NCBI RefSeq assembly: GCF_009604425.1
Contig: NZ_WEGI01000015.1
Location: 62,001-126,000, forward strand
Length of the DNA stretch: 64,000 nt
Direction: 5' to 3'
Source of the DNA: Nocardia aurantia
GTDB lineage: Bacteria > Actinomycetota > Actinomycetes > Mycobacteriales > Mycobacteriaceae
In this document: in pieces, positions 16,924 through 25,028 of the stretch
How positions within the stretch are numbered: position 1 is the first letter of the stretch
How the letters are laid out: the number at the start of each line of letters is the position of its first letter
The notes under the pieces: model-generated
Database searches by the model: none
What the model saw: only the letters and a program-made list of their open reading frames with translations
Told to the model about the DNA's origin: nothing
Made by a program: the position numbers and the translations under genes

Positions 16924-17415
16924 ATGAGCGCGCCGCAGGACGGTGTCGGCGGGCGGGTGATCCGGGTCGTCGGCGTGATCGTCTTCCTGGTGCTGGCGCT
17001 GGCGTTCTACTTCGCGCTGCTGGGCCGGATCGCGATCGACCTGCTCGGCACCGGGAAACCCGCCGCGATCGGCATCGGCGTCGGTGTGCTGATCCTGCCG
17101 ATCATCGGCCTGTGGGTCGTGGTGAGCAGCATCCGTGCCGCGCTGTCCCACCAGCGCCTGGCCCGTCGCATGCACGACGAGGGCTTGGAGCTGGACGCCT
17201 CCGAACTGCCCCGCCGCCCGTCCGGCCGGATCGAGAAACCCGCCGCCGACGTCCTGTTCGAGCGCGTCAAACAGGAGTGGGAGGCCGACCCGGACAACTG
17301 GCGCACCAACTACCGGGTCGCCCGCGCTTACGACTACGCGGGCGACCGCAGCCGCGCCCGCGAGATCATGCGCCGCGCCGTCGATCTGGAGCGCGCGGAG
17401 CGGCAAGGCGGGTAG
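16924..17415 (+). CDS. Conserved membrane protein with TPR-like tail
   Basis: A 163-residue protein with two N-terminal membrane helices (about 13-36 and 45-68) and a cytosolic tail carrying 'WRTNYRVARAYDYAGDRSRAREIMRRAVDLE', a single TPR-like hairpin. It corresponds by place and shape to M. tuberculosis Rv2772c, beside dapB. Function unknown. ATG at 16924 sits directly after the repeat array. Confidence 0.8.
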   Translation: MSAPQDGVGGRVIRVVGVIVFLVLALAFYFALLGRIAIDLLGTGKPAAIGIGVGVLILPIIGLWVVVSSIRAALSHQRLARRMHDEGLELDASELPRRPSGRIEKPAADVLFERVKQEWEADPDNWRTNYRVARAYDYAGDRSRAREIMRRAVDLERAERQGG

Positions 17416-17700
17416 TCGCGGCGGGCGCGCGCACCCGTTGCCGCTCGGCCTCACCGCCGAAGTCGGCGTGGCCGGGGGTAACGCGGCCGACACGTGCAGC
17501 CGCCCGCGTCTCGGTAGCCGCAGTCCGGCAGCCATGCGGTCGTCTGGACGAAATCCGACGACCGAGACCGGGTCGGCCCGTGCTGGGATCGCACCGGCCG
17601 CACCCGGTGCCGCGCGAAACGCCTTGGCAGAACCGAACTCTCGGCCGCCCGATGGTTCCGCCGATACCGGAGCCTGCCGGTGCCGCACCGGTCGCCGTCC

Positions 17701-18606
17701 TCAGTGCGGCGGGTGCACCCGCCGCCAGTGCTCGGCGATGTCGATGCGCCGCGCGATCCACACTTTCTCGTGCCCCTGGACGTAGTCGAGGAACCGGTGC
17801 AGGGCGGCCGCGCGGGCCGGTTTGCCGACGATCCGGCAGTGCAGTCCCACCGACAACATCTTCGGGGCGCCCGCCGCGCCCTCGGCGTACAGCACGTCGA
17901 AGGCGTCCTTCAAGTAGGCGAAGAATTCGTCGCCGTTGGCGAAGCCGGCGGGGGAGGCGAAGCGCATGTCGTTGGCCTCCAACGTGTACGGCAGCACCAG
18001 GTGGTCGTGGTCGCGCACTCGCACCCAGTACGGCAGATCGTCGGCGTAGGAGTCCGAGTCGTAGGTGAAGCCGCCGTGCTCGACCACCAGTTCCCGGGTC
18101 TGGGGTGAGTCGCGACCGGTGTACCAGCCGCGCGGCGGCTCACCGAACAGCTTGGTGACGATGCCGACCGCCTCCGCCAGATGTTCGCGTTCGGTGTCGC
18201 GGTCGGCCATCTGGTACGAGATCCAGCGCAGCCCGTGGCAGGCGATCTCGTAGTCGAGGCGCTTGAACGCCGCCACCGCCTCCGGATTGCGTTCCAGCGC
18301 ACGGGCGATACCGAACACGGTCAGCGGCAGCCCGCGACTGGAGAAGGCGCGCAACACCCGCCACAGCCCGGCCCGCGACCCGTACTCGTAGATCGTCTCC
18401 ATGCTCAGATGACGATTCGGAAATGCCTGCGCCGGAACGATATCCGAGAGGAACGTCTCCGATCCGGCGTCGCCGTCGAGGACGTTGTTCTCGCCGCCCT
18501 CCTCGTAGTTGAGTACGAAGCTGACCGCGATGTTCGCCTCGTCGGGCCAGTGCGGATGCGGCGGAGCTTCGCCGTAACCCACCATGTCCCGCGGGTAGTC
18601 GCCCAT
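17701..18606 (-). CDS. puuE: Allantoinase, PuuE polysaccharide-deacetylase type
   Basis: A 301-residue protein of the metal-independent PuuE allantoinase family, hydrolysing (S)-allantoin to allantoate. The start 'YPRDMVGYGEAPPHPHWP' and 'SFVLNYEEGGENNVLDGD' are characteristic, with 'HGLRWISYQ' and 'WYTGRDSPQTRELVVEHGGFTYDSDSYADDLPYW' in the NodB-like fold. ATG 18606 follows GGAAAGGA. It is the last gene of a five-gene minus-strand ureide operon, 32 bases after the allantoicase stop. Confidence 0.92.
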   Translation of the reverse strand: MGDYPRDMVGYGEAPPHPHWPDEANIAVSFVLNYEEGGENNVLDGDAGSETFLSDIVPAQAFPNRHLSMETIYEYGSRAGLWRVLRAFSSRGLPLTVFGIARALERNPEAVAAFKRLDYEIACHGLRWISYQMADRDTEREHLAEAVGIVTKLFGEPPRGWYTGRDSPQTRELVVEHGGFTYDSDSYADDLPYWVRVRDHDHLVLPYTLEANDMRFASPAGFANGDEFFAYLKDAFDVLYAEGAAGAPKMLSVGLHCRIVGKPARAAALHRFLDYVQGHEKVWIARRIDIAEHWRRVHPPH

Positions 18607-18638
18607 GTCGTCGAATCCTTTCCGAGAGATGAACCCGG

Positions 18639-19670
18639 TCAACGCAGTTCGGCGCGCAACCGCTCGCGCGCGGCCTCGGTGAGCGTGCCGATCACCCGCA
18701 GCCGGGCGACCCCGCCGTCGGGGTACACGTCCAGCCGCACCTCGGTGACGGGTTCGCCCGCCACGATCGGCAACCGGTGCCGGGTGTCGGGCTGTAACGC
18801 CGTGCGCGGCAGCAGTTCGATCTCCGTGCCGTCGGCCCGGATCCCGGTCAGCGTGGCCGCGCCGGGACTGTTGAACAGGTAGTAGGAGGTATCGATCTCG
18901 ACCAGGTGCGGAACTCCCTCGCCCGCCAGTCGCACCCGTACCCAGTCGTTGCCGTGATCGCGCCGCCGAGCGGTCTCCCATCCCTCGCCCATCACCCGGG
19001 ACCGGTCCGGCAGCAACAGATTCAGGGGTTGGGAGTAGAAACGGTTGGAGCAATCGGTCACCCGGCCACCGGATTCCAGCGCCGCCAGATCGATCGGCAG
19101 CGAATCCACCGGCCGCAGATCGGGTTTCGGCTCGCCGTGAATCCGCAGCCGCGCGACGCCGCCGTCCGGGTGGATCCGCAGCCGGACGTGGGTGACGCGG
19201 TCGTCGCGGTCGACGGGAAAGACGTTGGCGCTGTCACCGGAGACCTTGCTGCGCACGACCAGCGGCGTCCAGTCGGTGCGCGCGGCGATCTCCGCCGCCG
19301 CCGGATATCCGTCGACGACCAGGCCGTCGACCGAGATCTCCGGCGGATAGTTGCCGGTGAACCACGCGGTGTCCACCACCACGCCGCGCACCACGCCCGG
19401 CACACCGAGCCGCACGACGGCCGTGTCGCAGTCGTCGGCGGCCGGGGCCGCGCCGCCGGGGCCGCGCCGGCGGCGGGTCTCCCAGCCGTCGTACACCTGG
19501 CCCTTGTTGCCGAAGGTGGCGGGCCGGAACCCGGGCGCCTCCGGCCGGATGAGATTCTCCTTCTCCGCGAAGGATTCGTCGTCGGCCCAGATCACGGCCC
19601 CGCCGAGGGGGCGGACGGCCAGGTCGGGCAGCAGCAGGAAATCGGGTGCCGCATCGGTTGTGCCACTCAC
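18639..19670 (-). CDS. alc: Allantoicase
   Basis: A 343-residue allantoicase, converting allantoate to ureidoglycolate and urea. It shows the internal duplication of the family: 'GWETRRRRG...DTAVVRLGVPGVVRGVVVDTAWFTGNYPPEISVDG' and, later, 'GWETARRRDHGNDWVRVRLAGEGVPHLVEIDTSYYLFNSPGAATLTG'; each half ends with an 'RLRIHPDGGVARLRIHG' type strand. GTG 19670 overlaps the upstream stop by four bases (GTGA), so the two are translationally coupled. Confidence 0.93.
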   Translation of the reverse strand: MSGTTDAAPDFLLLPDLAVRPLGGAVIWADDESFAEKENLIRPEAPGFRPATFGNKGQVYDGWETRRRRGPGGAAPAADDCDTAVVRLGVPGVVRGVVVDTAWFTGNYPPEISVDGLVVDGYPAAAEIAARTDWTPLVVRSKVSGDSANVFPVDRDDRVTHVRLRIHPDGGVARLRIHGEPKPDLRPVDSLPIDLAALESGGRVTDCSNRFYSQPLNLLLPDRSRVMGEGWETARRRDHGNDWVRVRLAGEGVPHLVEIDTSYYLFNSPGAATLTGIRADGTEIELLPRTALQPDTRHRLPIVAGEPVTEVRLDVYPDGGVARLRVIGTLTEAARERLRAELR

Positions 19671-20950
19671 GGTTTCGGCAGGATCCTTTCGCGCAGGGCG
19701 GTGAGTACGTCGACGGTGAGGGCCGGGGCCATCGCCTCGATGTCGTCGGGGCCGAACGCCCCGCAGTCCAGGCCGCGCAGCACCACGGTCGCCAGGGCCT
19801 GCGCGGTGGCGGGCTCGTCGACGATGCCGCCGCGCGCGGTGTTCCGCCGCAGGTACGCGTCGAGCCGCGGCACCGCGACGCGTTTCGCGGTGCGGAAGAA
19901 CGCGTAGGTCGCCAGCCAGCGGGTCACCAGATGGCCGGGATGCATGTCCCAGCCCTGGTAGTAGCCGCGCTGCAGGGAGCGGGTCACCAGCCGGTAGTGC
20001 CGGGTCACCGCCGCCGCCATCTGATCCTCGTCGCCGACCGGCAGGACCTGCGTGGATCCGTCGCACACCCACACCCCGGTCTGCGCGGCCGCGGCCTGCA
20101 TCACCGACTTGGCGTGGTCGGCCGCCGGATGGTCCAGGGCCTGGAACTGCGGTGAGATCCCGCAGGCGGCACTGTAATCGTAAGTGCCGTAATGCAATCC
20201 GGAGCACCGCCCAGCGCTGCGGTGGATCGCGCGGGCCACGGTGGCGGTGCCGTCGGTGGCGATCACCGCCTGCGGGCTCTCGATCTGCAATTCGAAACGC
20301 AGTGTGCCCGGGGACAATCCGTGTGCGGACTCCAGCGCGGTGCACAATTGCACGGCGATGTCGACCTGGTCGGCCGCGCGGAACTTGGGGACGGTGAACA
20401 CGAATCCGGTCGGCACTCCGCCCGCACCGTCGAGCACCAGCTCCAGCGTGCGCAGCGCCCGCCGCCATTCGTTCCCGGTCAGGCCCTTCAGCCGGACGCC
20501 CCGGCCCGCCACGGTCGCGGGCAGTGCGTTCAGGATCTGGCCCGCGCGCACCGCGTCCCGGTCCTCGGCGGTGTCGCCGCGGGTGCCGTACCCGTCCTCG
20601 AAGTCCAGCCGCAGATCCTGAATCGGGCGGTGCTGCAGCACATCCCGGACCCGGGCGAGCACGTCGGTGTCGGCCAGTTCGGCGAGCAGGTCGATGTGGT
20701 CGTCGGTCAGCTCCATCGCGGCCGCGCTCCACTCGTGCGGCAACTCCTTGCTCGCGTCGGCGGCGCAGACGTACGCGGTGTGGATCGGCTGCCCGGGCCG
20801 GTCGCCGGGATAGTTCCGGGCCAGTTCGGTATCCACCGCCCGCACCCGCCCGGCGACCGTGTCGAGGAACTGCGGCGACAGCGCGGGCCGCGAAACCGCC
20901 ACGCCGGCATCGGATTCGATGTCGGTTCCGTCCTGGATGTCCTGGCTCAT
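19667..20950 (-). CDS. DUF6986-type TIM-barrel enzyme of the ureide operon
   Basis: A 427-residue protein of the HpcH/HpaI aldolase-citrate lyase superfamily as DUF6986 (older records call it phosphoenolpyruvate kinase). Motifs include 'LRLDFEDGYGTRGD' near 125, 'GFVFTVPKFRA', 'LRFELQIESPQAVI' and 'GLHYGTYDYSAACGI', which look like the Mg-binding glutamate/aspartate sites of the barrel. It overlaps both neighbours by four bases, so its product acts with allantoicase. The reaction is unknown; handling of ureidoglycolate or glyoxylate is an inference from context. Confidence 0.75.
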   Translation of the reverse strand: MSQDIQDGTDIESDAGVAVSRPALSPQFLDTVAGRVRAVDTELARNYPGDRPGQPIHTAYVCAADASKELPHEWSAAAMELTDDHIDLLAELADTDVLARVRDVLQHRPIQDLRLDFEDGYGTRGDTAEDRDAVRAGQILNALPATVAGRGVRLKGLTGNEWRRALRTLELVLDGAGGVPTGFVFTVPKFRAADQVDIAVQLCTALESAHGLSPGTLRFELQIESPQAVIATDGTATVARAIHRSAGRCSGLHYGTYDYSAACGISPQFQALDHPAADHAKSVMQAAAAQTGVWVCDGSTQVLPVGDEDQMAAAVTRHYRLVTRSLQRGYYQGWDMHPGHLVTRWLATYAFFRTAKRVAVPRLDAYLRRNTARGGIVDEPATAQALATVVLRGLDCGAFGPDDIEAMAPALTVDVLTALRERILPKP

Positions 20951-21696
20951 GGCAGCGCTCCCTTGCTCCCGAAGGTGGACAGCATCCCGATATACGGTTT
21001 GGGCGGTGGCGCGGCGAACTCTCCGCGCCCGGACTTGCGTAGTCCCATGGTGACCAGCGATCGCACGGTGAGGGTGGCGGCGGCGACGCCGTCGACCACC
21101 GGCACCCCGGTCTCCGCGGTCAGGAATTCGCAGAGCCCGGCCATCCCGGCGCAGCCCAGCACGACCGCGTCGGAGCCATCGGCGGCGACGGCGGCCCGGC
21201 AGGCGTCGGCGATCACGGTCCGGACCTTGGGATCGTCGAGCTCCAGTACCGGGATGTCGGTGGCGTGCACGCCGCGGCAGAATTGCCGCATCCCGTATCG
21301 TCCGGCCAGGTCCTCGGCCTGTCCGATGGTCCGGGCCAGGGTGGTGACCACACTGAAACCCCGGCCGAGATGACTTGCCGCCTGCATCCCGGCCTCGGCG
21401 ATGCCGATCACCGGTCCCCGGGCCAGTTCCCGCGCCGCGTACAGTCCCGGGTCGCCGAAGCAGGCGATCACATATCCGTCGACCCCGTCGGCCTCACCGC
21501 GGGCGATCTCGGCCAGCAGGCCCGGCAGCGCGAGCGCTTCGTCGTAATGACTCTCGATCGAGACCGGACCGGTACGGGAGGTGGCCGCCTCGATGATGAC
21601 GTCCGGTCCGGCGACGGCCCGGGCGCAGCGTGCGGCGAGTTCGGTCATGGCCGCCGTGGTGTTGGGGTTGACGACGCGAATTCTCATGATCGCCAT
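20947..21696 (-). CDS. Allantoin/hydantoin racemase (Asp/Glu racemase superfamily)
   Basis: A 249-residue racemase with 'VVNPNTTAAMT' at the N-terminus, 'SIESHYDEALALPGLL', and the two catalytic cysteines in 'VIACFGDPGLYAARE' and 'VVLGCAGMAGL'. Beside PuuE allantoinase it most likely interconverts (R)- and (S)-allantoin, as HpxA does. The start ATG 21696 lies 7 bases after TACCGT (21704-21709, minus strand), suggesting leaderless initiation. It overlaps the DUF6986 start by four bases. Hydantoin racemase activity is the alternative. Confidence 0.85.
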   Translation of the reverse strand: MAIMRIRVVNPNTTAAMTELAARCARAVAGPDVIIEAATSRTGPVSIESHYDEALALPGLLAEIARGEADGVDGYVIACFGDPGLYAARELARGPVIGIAEAGMQAASHLGRGFSVVTTLARTIGQAEDLAGRYGMRQFCRGVHATDIPVLELDDPKVRTVIADACRAAVAADGSDAVVLGCAGMAGLCEFLTAETGVPVVDGVAAATLTVRSLVTMGLRKSGRGEFAAPPPKPYIGMLSTFGSKGALP

Positions 21697-21740
21697 GGAT
21701 TCGACGGTATCGGTCCGGTATTGCCGATATGTTGCAACCA

Positions 21741-21755
21741 CCGTATATCTTACGG
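21741..21755. promoter_or_regulatory. Candidate GntR operator
   Basis: CCGTA-TATCT-TACGG, an inverted repeat with 5-bp arms in the 70-base gap between the racemase start and the end of the gntR gene. It sits about 45-60 bases before the racemase start, near the expected -35 region. Assignment to the adjacent GntR protein is inference. Confidence 0.4.
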
Positions 21756-21766
21756 GGCCCTACCTT

Positions 21767-22492
21767 CTAGGGGCTATCGGGATCCGCGAACAACCCGATA
21801 TCGGTGGGCAGCTCGGCCACCACCCGATTCAGCCGGTCGTGATGCTGTTCGGTTGCCACGAGCAGGGCCTCGGCGTCCCCGGCCAGGAATGCCGCCAGCT
21901 GCTGATGGTGATCGGCCTGTAACCGTGCCCGTTCGGCGGCGCTGATGTGCACCATCGGCTGCACCGGTTCGGTGATGTTCCAGGCATATTCGAGCATGTG
22001 CACCAGCCGGGCCATCCCGGACGGCCGGGTCAGCGCGAGGTGGAAGTTGCGGGTCTCGCGGTGGTAACCGGCGGGATCGTCGGCCAGCACCGCCTGCTCC
22101 ATGCGCCGATGCGCGGCCACCGCCAGCCGGTGGTCCTCGTCCCCGGCCCGCTGCGCCGCGGCCGCCAGCGCCGCCGACTCCAGCCGTTCCCGCACCAGAT
22201 ACAGCTCCCGGAGTTCGGCGGTGGTCAGCCGGGTGACGGTGTAACCGAAATGCGGCCGATGCTCGACCAATCCCTCACCGATGAGCGTCTGTAACGATTC
22301 GCGCACGGGAATCGCGCTGACCTCGAACAACTTCGCGAATTCCCGCAGCGGCAGACCGGTGCCCGGCGGCAGGCTCCCGCTCAGCACGAGCCGCCGCAGG
22401 GCGGCGAGGATCTCGGACTGGGTGTAACCGCGGTGCGGGTCCTGTGGTGGTGGCGTATCGGGTAACCGGGGCAGCCGGGGTCGAGAAGGCAC
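21767..22492 (-). CDS. GntR-family (FCD) transcriptional regulator of the ureide operon
   Basis: A 241-residue FadR-subfamily regulator: winged helix at about 25-90 ('AALRRLVLSGSLPPGTGLPLREFAKLFEVSAIPVRESLQTLIGEGL') and an all-helical FCD ligand domain from about 95, with the metal/ligand residues 'ETRNFHLAL' and two later histidines ('ADHHQQL', 'TEQHHDRL'). First gene of the ureide set in the same direction. Likely effector is an intermediate such as allantoate or glyoxylate. Starts at GTG. Confidence 0.87.
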   Translation of the reverse strand: MPSRPRLPRLPDTPPPQDPHRGYTQSEILAALRRLVLSGSLPPGTGLPLREFAKLFEVSAIPVRESLQTLIGEGLVEHRPHFGYTVTRLTTAELRELYLVRERLESAALAAAAQRAGDEDHRLAVAAHRRMEQAVLADDPAGYHRETRNFHLALTRPSGMARLVHMLEYAWNITEPVQPMVHISAAERARLQADHHQQLAAFLAGDAEALLVATEQHHDRLNRVVAELPTDIGLFADPDSP

Positions 22493-22547
22493 CTTCGGTA
22501 CGGTAACCCACCCCGGCCCGGGGTTCCGGCCCGCTACGCTGGCCCGC

Positions 22548-23000
22548 GTGACCCGGCTGCTGATCGTTCACCACACGCCGTCGCCGTTCCTGCAGGAGAT
22601 GTTCGAGGCGGTCCTGGCGGGGGCCACCGATCCCGAGATCACCGGCGTCGAGGTGGTCCGCCGGGCCGCGCTGACGGTCTCGCCGGTCGACATGCTCGAG
22701 GCCGACGGGTACGTGCTGGGCACCCCGGCCAATCTCGGCTACATGAGCGGCGCCCTCAAGCACGCGTTCGACGTCTGCTACTACCCGTGCCTGGATTCCA
22801 CCCGCGGCCGGCCGTACGGACTGTACGTGCACGGCAATCAGGGCACCGAGGGCGCCGAGCGCAGCGTGGAGACCGTCACCACCGGGCTGGGCTGGGTGAA
22901 ATCCGCTGCGCCGGTGGTGGTCGCGGCGAAGCCGTCGAAGGACGATCTCGAAAGGTGCTGGGAGCTCGGCGCTACCGTGGCGGCGCAGCTCGCGCAGTGA
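22548..23000 (+). CDS. Flavodoxin-like / NADPH-dependent FMN reductase family protein
   Basis: A 150-residue flavodoxin fold: 'LIVHHTPSPFLQEMFEAVLAG' forms the phosphate loop, 'GYVLGTPANLGYMSGALKHAFD' contacts FMN, and 'LYVHGNQGTEGAERSVETVTTGLGW' follows. It is shorter than typical reductases and probably binds FMN; the redox partner is unknown. GTG 22548 is 7 bases after TACGCT (22535-22540), so it is likely leaderless. Divergent from the GntR gene, so its regulation may be shared. Confidence 0.82.
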   Translation: MTRLLIVHHTPSPFLQEMFEAVLAGATDPEITGVEVVRRAALTVSPVDMLEADGYVLGTPANLGYMSGALKHAFDVCYYPCLDSTRGRPYGLYVHGNQGTEGAERSVETVTTGLGWVKSAAPVVVAAKPSKDDLERCWELGATVAAQLAQ

Positions 23001-23061
23001 ATTCGTTCCCCCGAATTCTGGTGTCTCACCGCTTCCGGCCGGGCCCGGGCATACTCGACAC

Positions 23062-23754
23062 GTGGAGGCGACAGCGGAAGAGACGGTCGAACGGTCCGCG
23101 CCGGCGCCGCGCCGCATCGGGCTGGTGGAGGACCACGAGTCGGTGGCGATCGGCCTGGCGGCGATGCTGGCCGGCGAACCGGATCTGGATCTGGTGACCA
23201 CCGCCGGAAGTGTGAGCGAATTGCTTTCGGCGGCATCGGAATTGGATCTGGTGGTGCTGGATCTGCGGCTGGCCGACGGTTCCACGCCGGAACAGAACGT
23301 GCGGGAGTTGCGCGAACGCGGGATCGAGGTGCTGGTGTTCACCGGCGCCGACAATCCGTATCTGGTGCGCTCGGCGGCCCGCGCCGGGGTGCTCGGCGTG
23401 GTCCGCAAGTCCGAGAACCTGCGGACCGTGGTGCAGGCGGTCCGGGCCGCGGCCTCGGGTCAGCAGGTGGTGACCACCGACTGGGCCGCCGCCATCGACG
23501 GCGATCCGCAACTGTCCAACGTCGGCCTGAGCCCGCGCCAGCAGGAGGTGCTCACCCTGTACGCCTCGGGGGAGAAGGCGTCGCGAGTGGCCCGGATGAC
23601 CGGCCTGTCCGAGCAGACCGTCAACGACTATCTGGGCCGCATCCGGCAGAAGTACGCGGACGCCGGCCGGCCCGCACCCACCAAGACCGACCTCTACAAG
23701 CGGGCGGTCGAAGACGGATGGCTGCCGGTACCCGAGCGCAATCAGCGCGCATGA
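23062..23754 (+). CDS. NarL/LuxR-type response regulator
   Basis: A 230-residue regulator with a receiver domain (acid pocket 'EDH' near 23, phosphoacceptor D67 in 'VVLDLRLADG', conserved T in 'LVFTG', K in 'VRKS') and a LuxR HTH near 150-215 ('LSPRQQEVLTLYASGEKASRVARMTGLSEQTVNDYLGRIRQKY'). The start is GTG 23062. Its stop overlaps the sensor kinase start (ATGA), so it is the first gene of a three-gene cluster in which regulator precedes kinase. Confidence 0.9.
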   Translation: MEATAEETVERSAPAPRRIGLVEDHESVAIGLAAMLAGEPDLDLVTTAGSVSELLSAASELDLVVLDLRLADGSTPEQNVRELRERGIEVLVFTGADNPYLVRSAARAGVLGVVRKSENLRTVVQAVRAAASGQQVVTTDWAAAIDGDPQLSNVGLSPRQQEVLTLYASGEKASRVARMTGLSEQTVNDYLGRIRQKYADAGRPAPTKTDLYKRAVEDGWLPVPERNQRA

Positions 23755-25028
23755 CCACCGCGGGAGCCGTGGCGGCCCCGATCCCGCGACCACGGCTGGG
23801 CCACCGGATCGGCGCATGGTGGCGGGGCCGGGCGGGCACCGGATCGGACACCGCCATCGTCGCCTTCGATCGGATCGTCCGGCGGCTGGGCCTGTCGGTC
23901 GGGCTGGCCGGGGTGATCATGGGCCTGGTCGAGGTGCCCGAGATCGCGAGTCAGAATCGGTCGGCGGCGATCTGGTGGGGTCCGACGGCCGCCGCGCTGG
24001 CCTTCGGGCTGCTGCCGGTCCTCGCGCTGATCTCGCTGGGCGCCTCGCCGCGCACGATCCGCACGTTCGCCGGGGTGGCCGCGCTGTCGTTCCTGCTGGC
24101 CCTGGCCACCATGCCGTTCGCCCTGCACGCGCACGCGCTGGACGCCTCGGTGGTGTGGCTGTACCGGATGTCGCCACTGGGCGTGCTGGCCGCGGGCCTG
24201 GCCTGGCGGCTGTCGGTGTCGACGGCCTACCTGGTCATCGTCTCGGTGGCGGTCGCGCTGGCCGGGTACTACACCGTCGACCCGTTCACGGTGGCGGAGG
24301 TGACGACCACCGTGCTGCGGGCCTTCGGGCTGTCGGCGCTGTTCCTGTGGGCGATCACCGCGGCGCTGGGCGCGGCGGCCCGGGTGGACCGGGAATCGGC
24401 CCTCGCCGGCCGGCGCGCCGCGGGGGCCGCCGCCGCGGCCGCCCGCGATCACGAACACGCCCGGTTCGCCGCCCTCATCCACGACGCGGTGCTGTCGACG
24501 CTGCTGGACGCCTCGCGCGACGGTGAACCCTCGGTGCTGCGCCGCCAGGCCGAACACACCCTCACCCAGCTGGACGAGATCCGCGTCGACGTCCGCGAGC
24601 CCGATGTGCTGGATGCCCGGGACGCGGTGATCTTCCTGCGTTCGGCGGTGCAGGAGGTGAATCCGGGGGTCCGGTTCGCCACCCGCACCTGGCCCGGTTT
24701 CGACGATCTGCGCATGCCGTTGCACGCGGCGGCGACCGTGGCCGCGGCGCTCGGCGAGGCGGTGCGCAACAGCCTGCGGCACGCCGCGGTGCCCGGCCGG
24801 GCCGTGCATCGCACGGTCACCTGCACGATCAGCGCGGGCAGCATCCGGCTGGTGTTCGCCGACGACGGCGCGGGCTTCGACGTCGCCCGGATCCCGGTGG
24901 ACCGGCTCGGCATCTCGGTGAGCATCTTCGGCCGCATGCGGCAGCTTCCCGGGGGCGCCGGCTTCGTCGAATCGCAGCCCGGAGAGGGCACGACGGTGAC
25001 TCTGGTGTGGGGTGGCGGTGGCTTCTGA
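23751..25028 (+). CDS. Membrane sensor histidine kinase (HisKA_3 type)
   Basis: A 425-residue kinase. About six membrane helices lie between residues 45 and 210 with little extracytoplasmic loop, so it probably senses a membrane or intramembrane signal. The phosphoacceptor H244 is in 'LIHDAVLSTLLDAS'; the ATPase domain shows 'ALGEAVRNSLRHAAVPG' (N box) and 'LVFADDGAGFDVARI' (G1), then 'GISVSIFGRM' and 'ESQPGEGTTVTLVW'. ATG overlaps the regulator stop. Its own 3' end overlaps the next, kinase-like gene by 11-17 bases. Confidence 0.87.
   Translation: MTTAGAVAAPIPRPRLGHRIGAWWRGRAGTGSDTAIVAFDRIVRRLGLSVGLAGVIMGLVEVPEIASQNRSAAIWWGPTAAALAFGLLPVLALISLGASPRTIRTFAGVAALSFLLALATMPFALHAHALDASVVWLYRMSPLGVLAAGLAWRLSVSTAYLVIVSVAVALAGYYTVDPFTVAEVTTTVLRAFGLSALFLWAITAALGAAARVDRESALAGRRAAGAAAAAARDHEHARFAALIHDAVLSTLLDASRDGEPSVLRRQAEHTLTQLDEIRVDVREPDVLDARDAVIFLRSAVQEVNPGVRFATRTWPGFDDLRMPLHAAATVAAALGEAVRNSLRHAAVPGRAVHRTVTCTISAGSIRLVFADDGAGFDVARIPVDRLGISVSIFGRMRQLPGGAGFVESQPGEGTTVTLVWGGGGF

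Noticed and set aside
15761..16927. Possible 24-residue repeat protein over the 72-bp array
   Set aside because: The frame is open only because the repeat length is a multiple of three; other frames are equally open, and it is the shifted frame of dapB at its 5' end.
17701..19053. Longer PuuE start reaching into allantoicase
   Set aside because: Residues before 'YPRDMVGYG' are antifamily noise from the overlapping gene, and ATG 18606 has a ribosome site.
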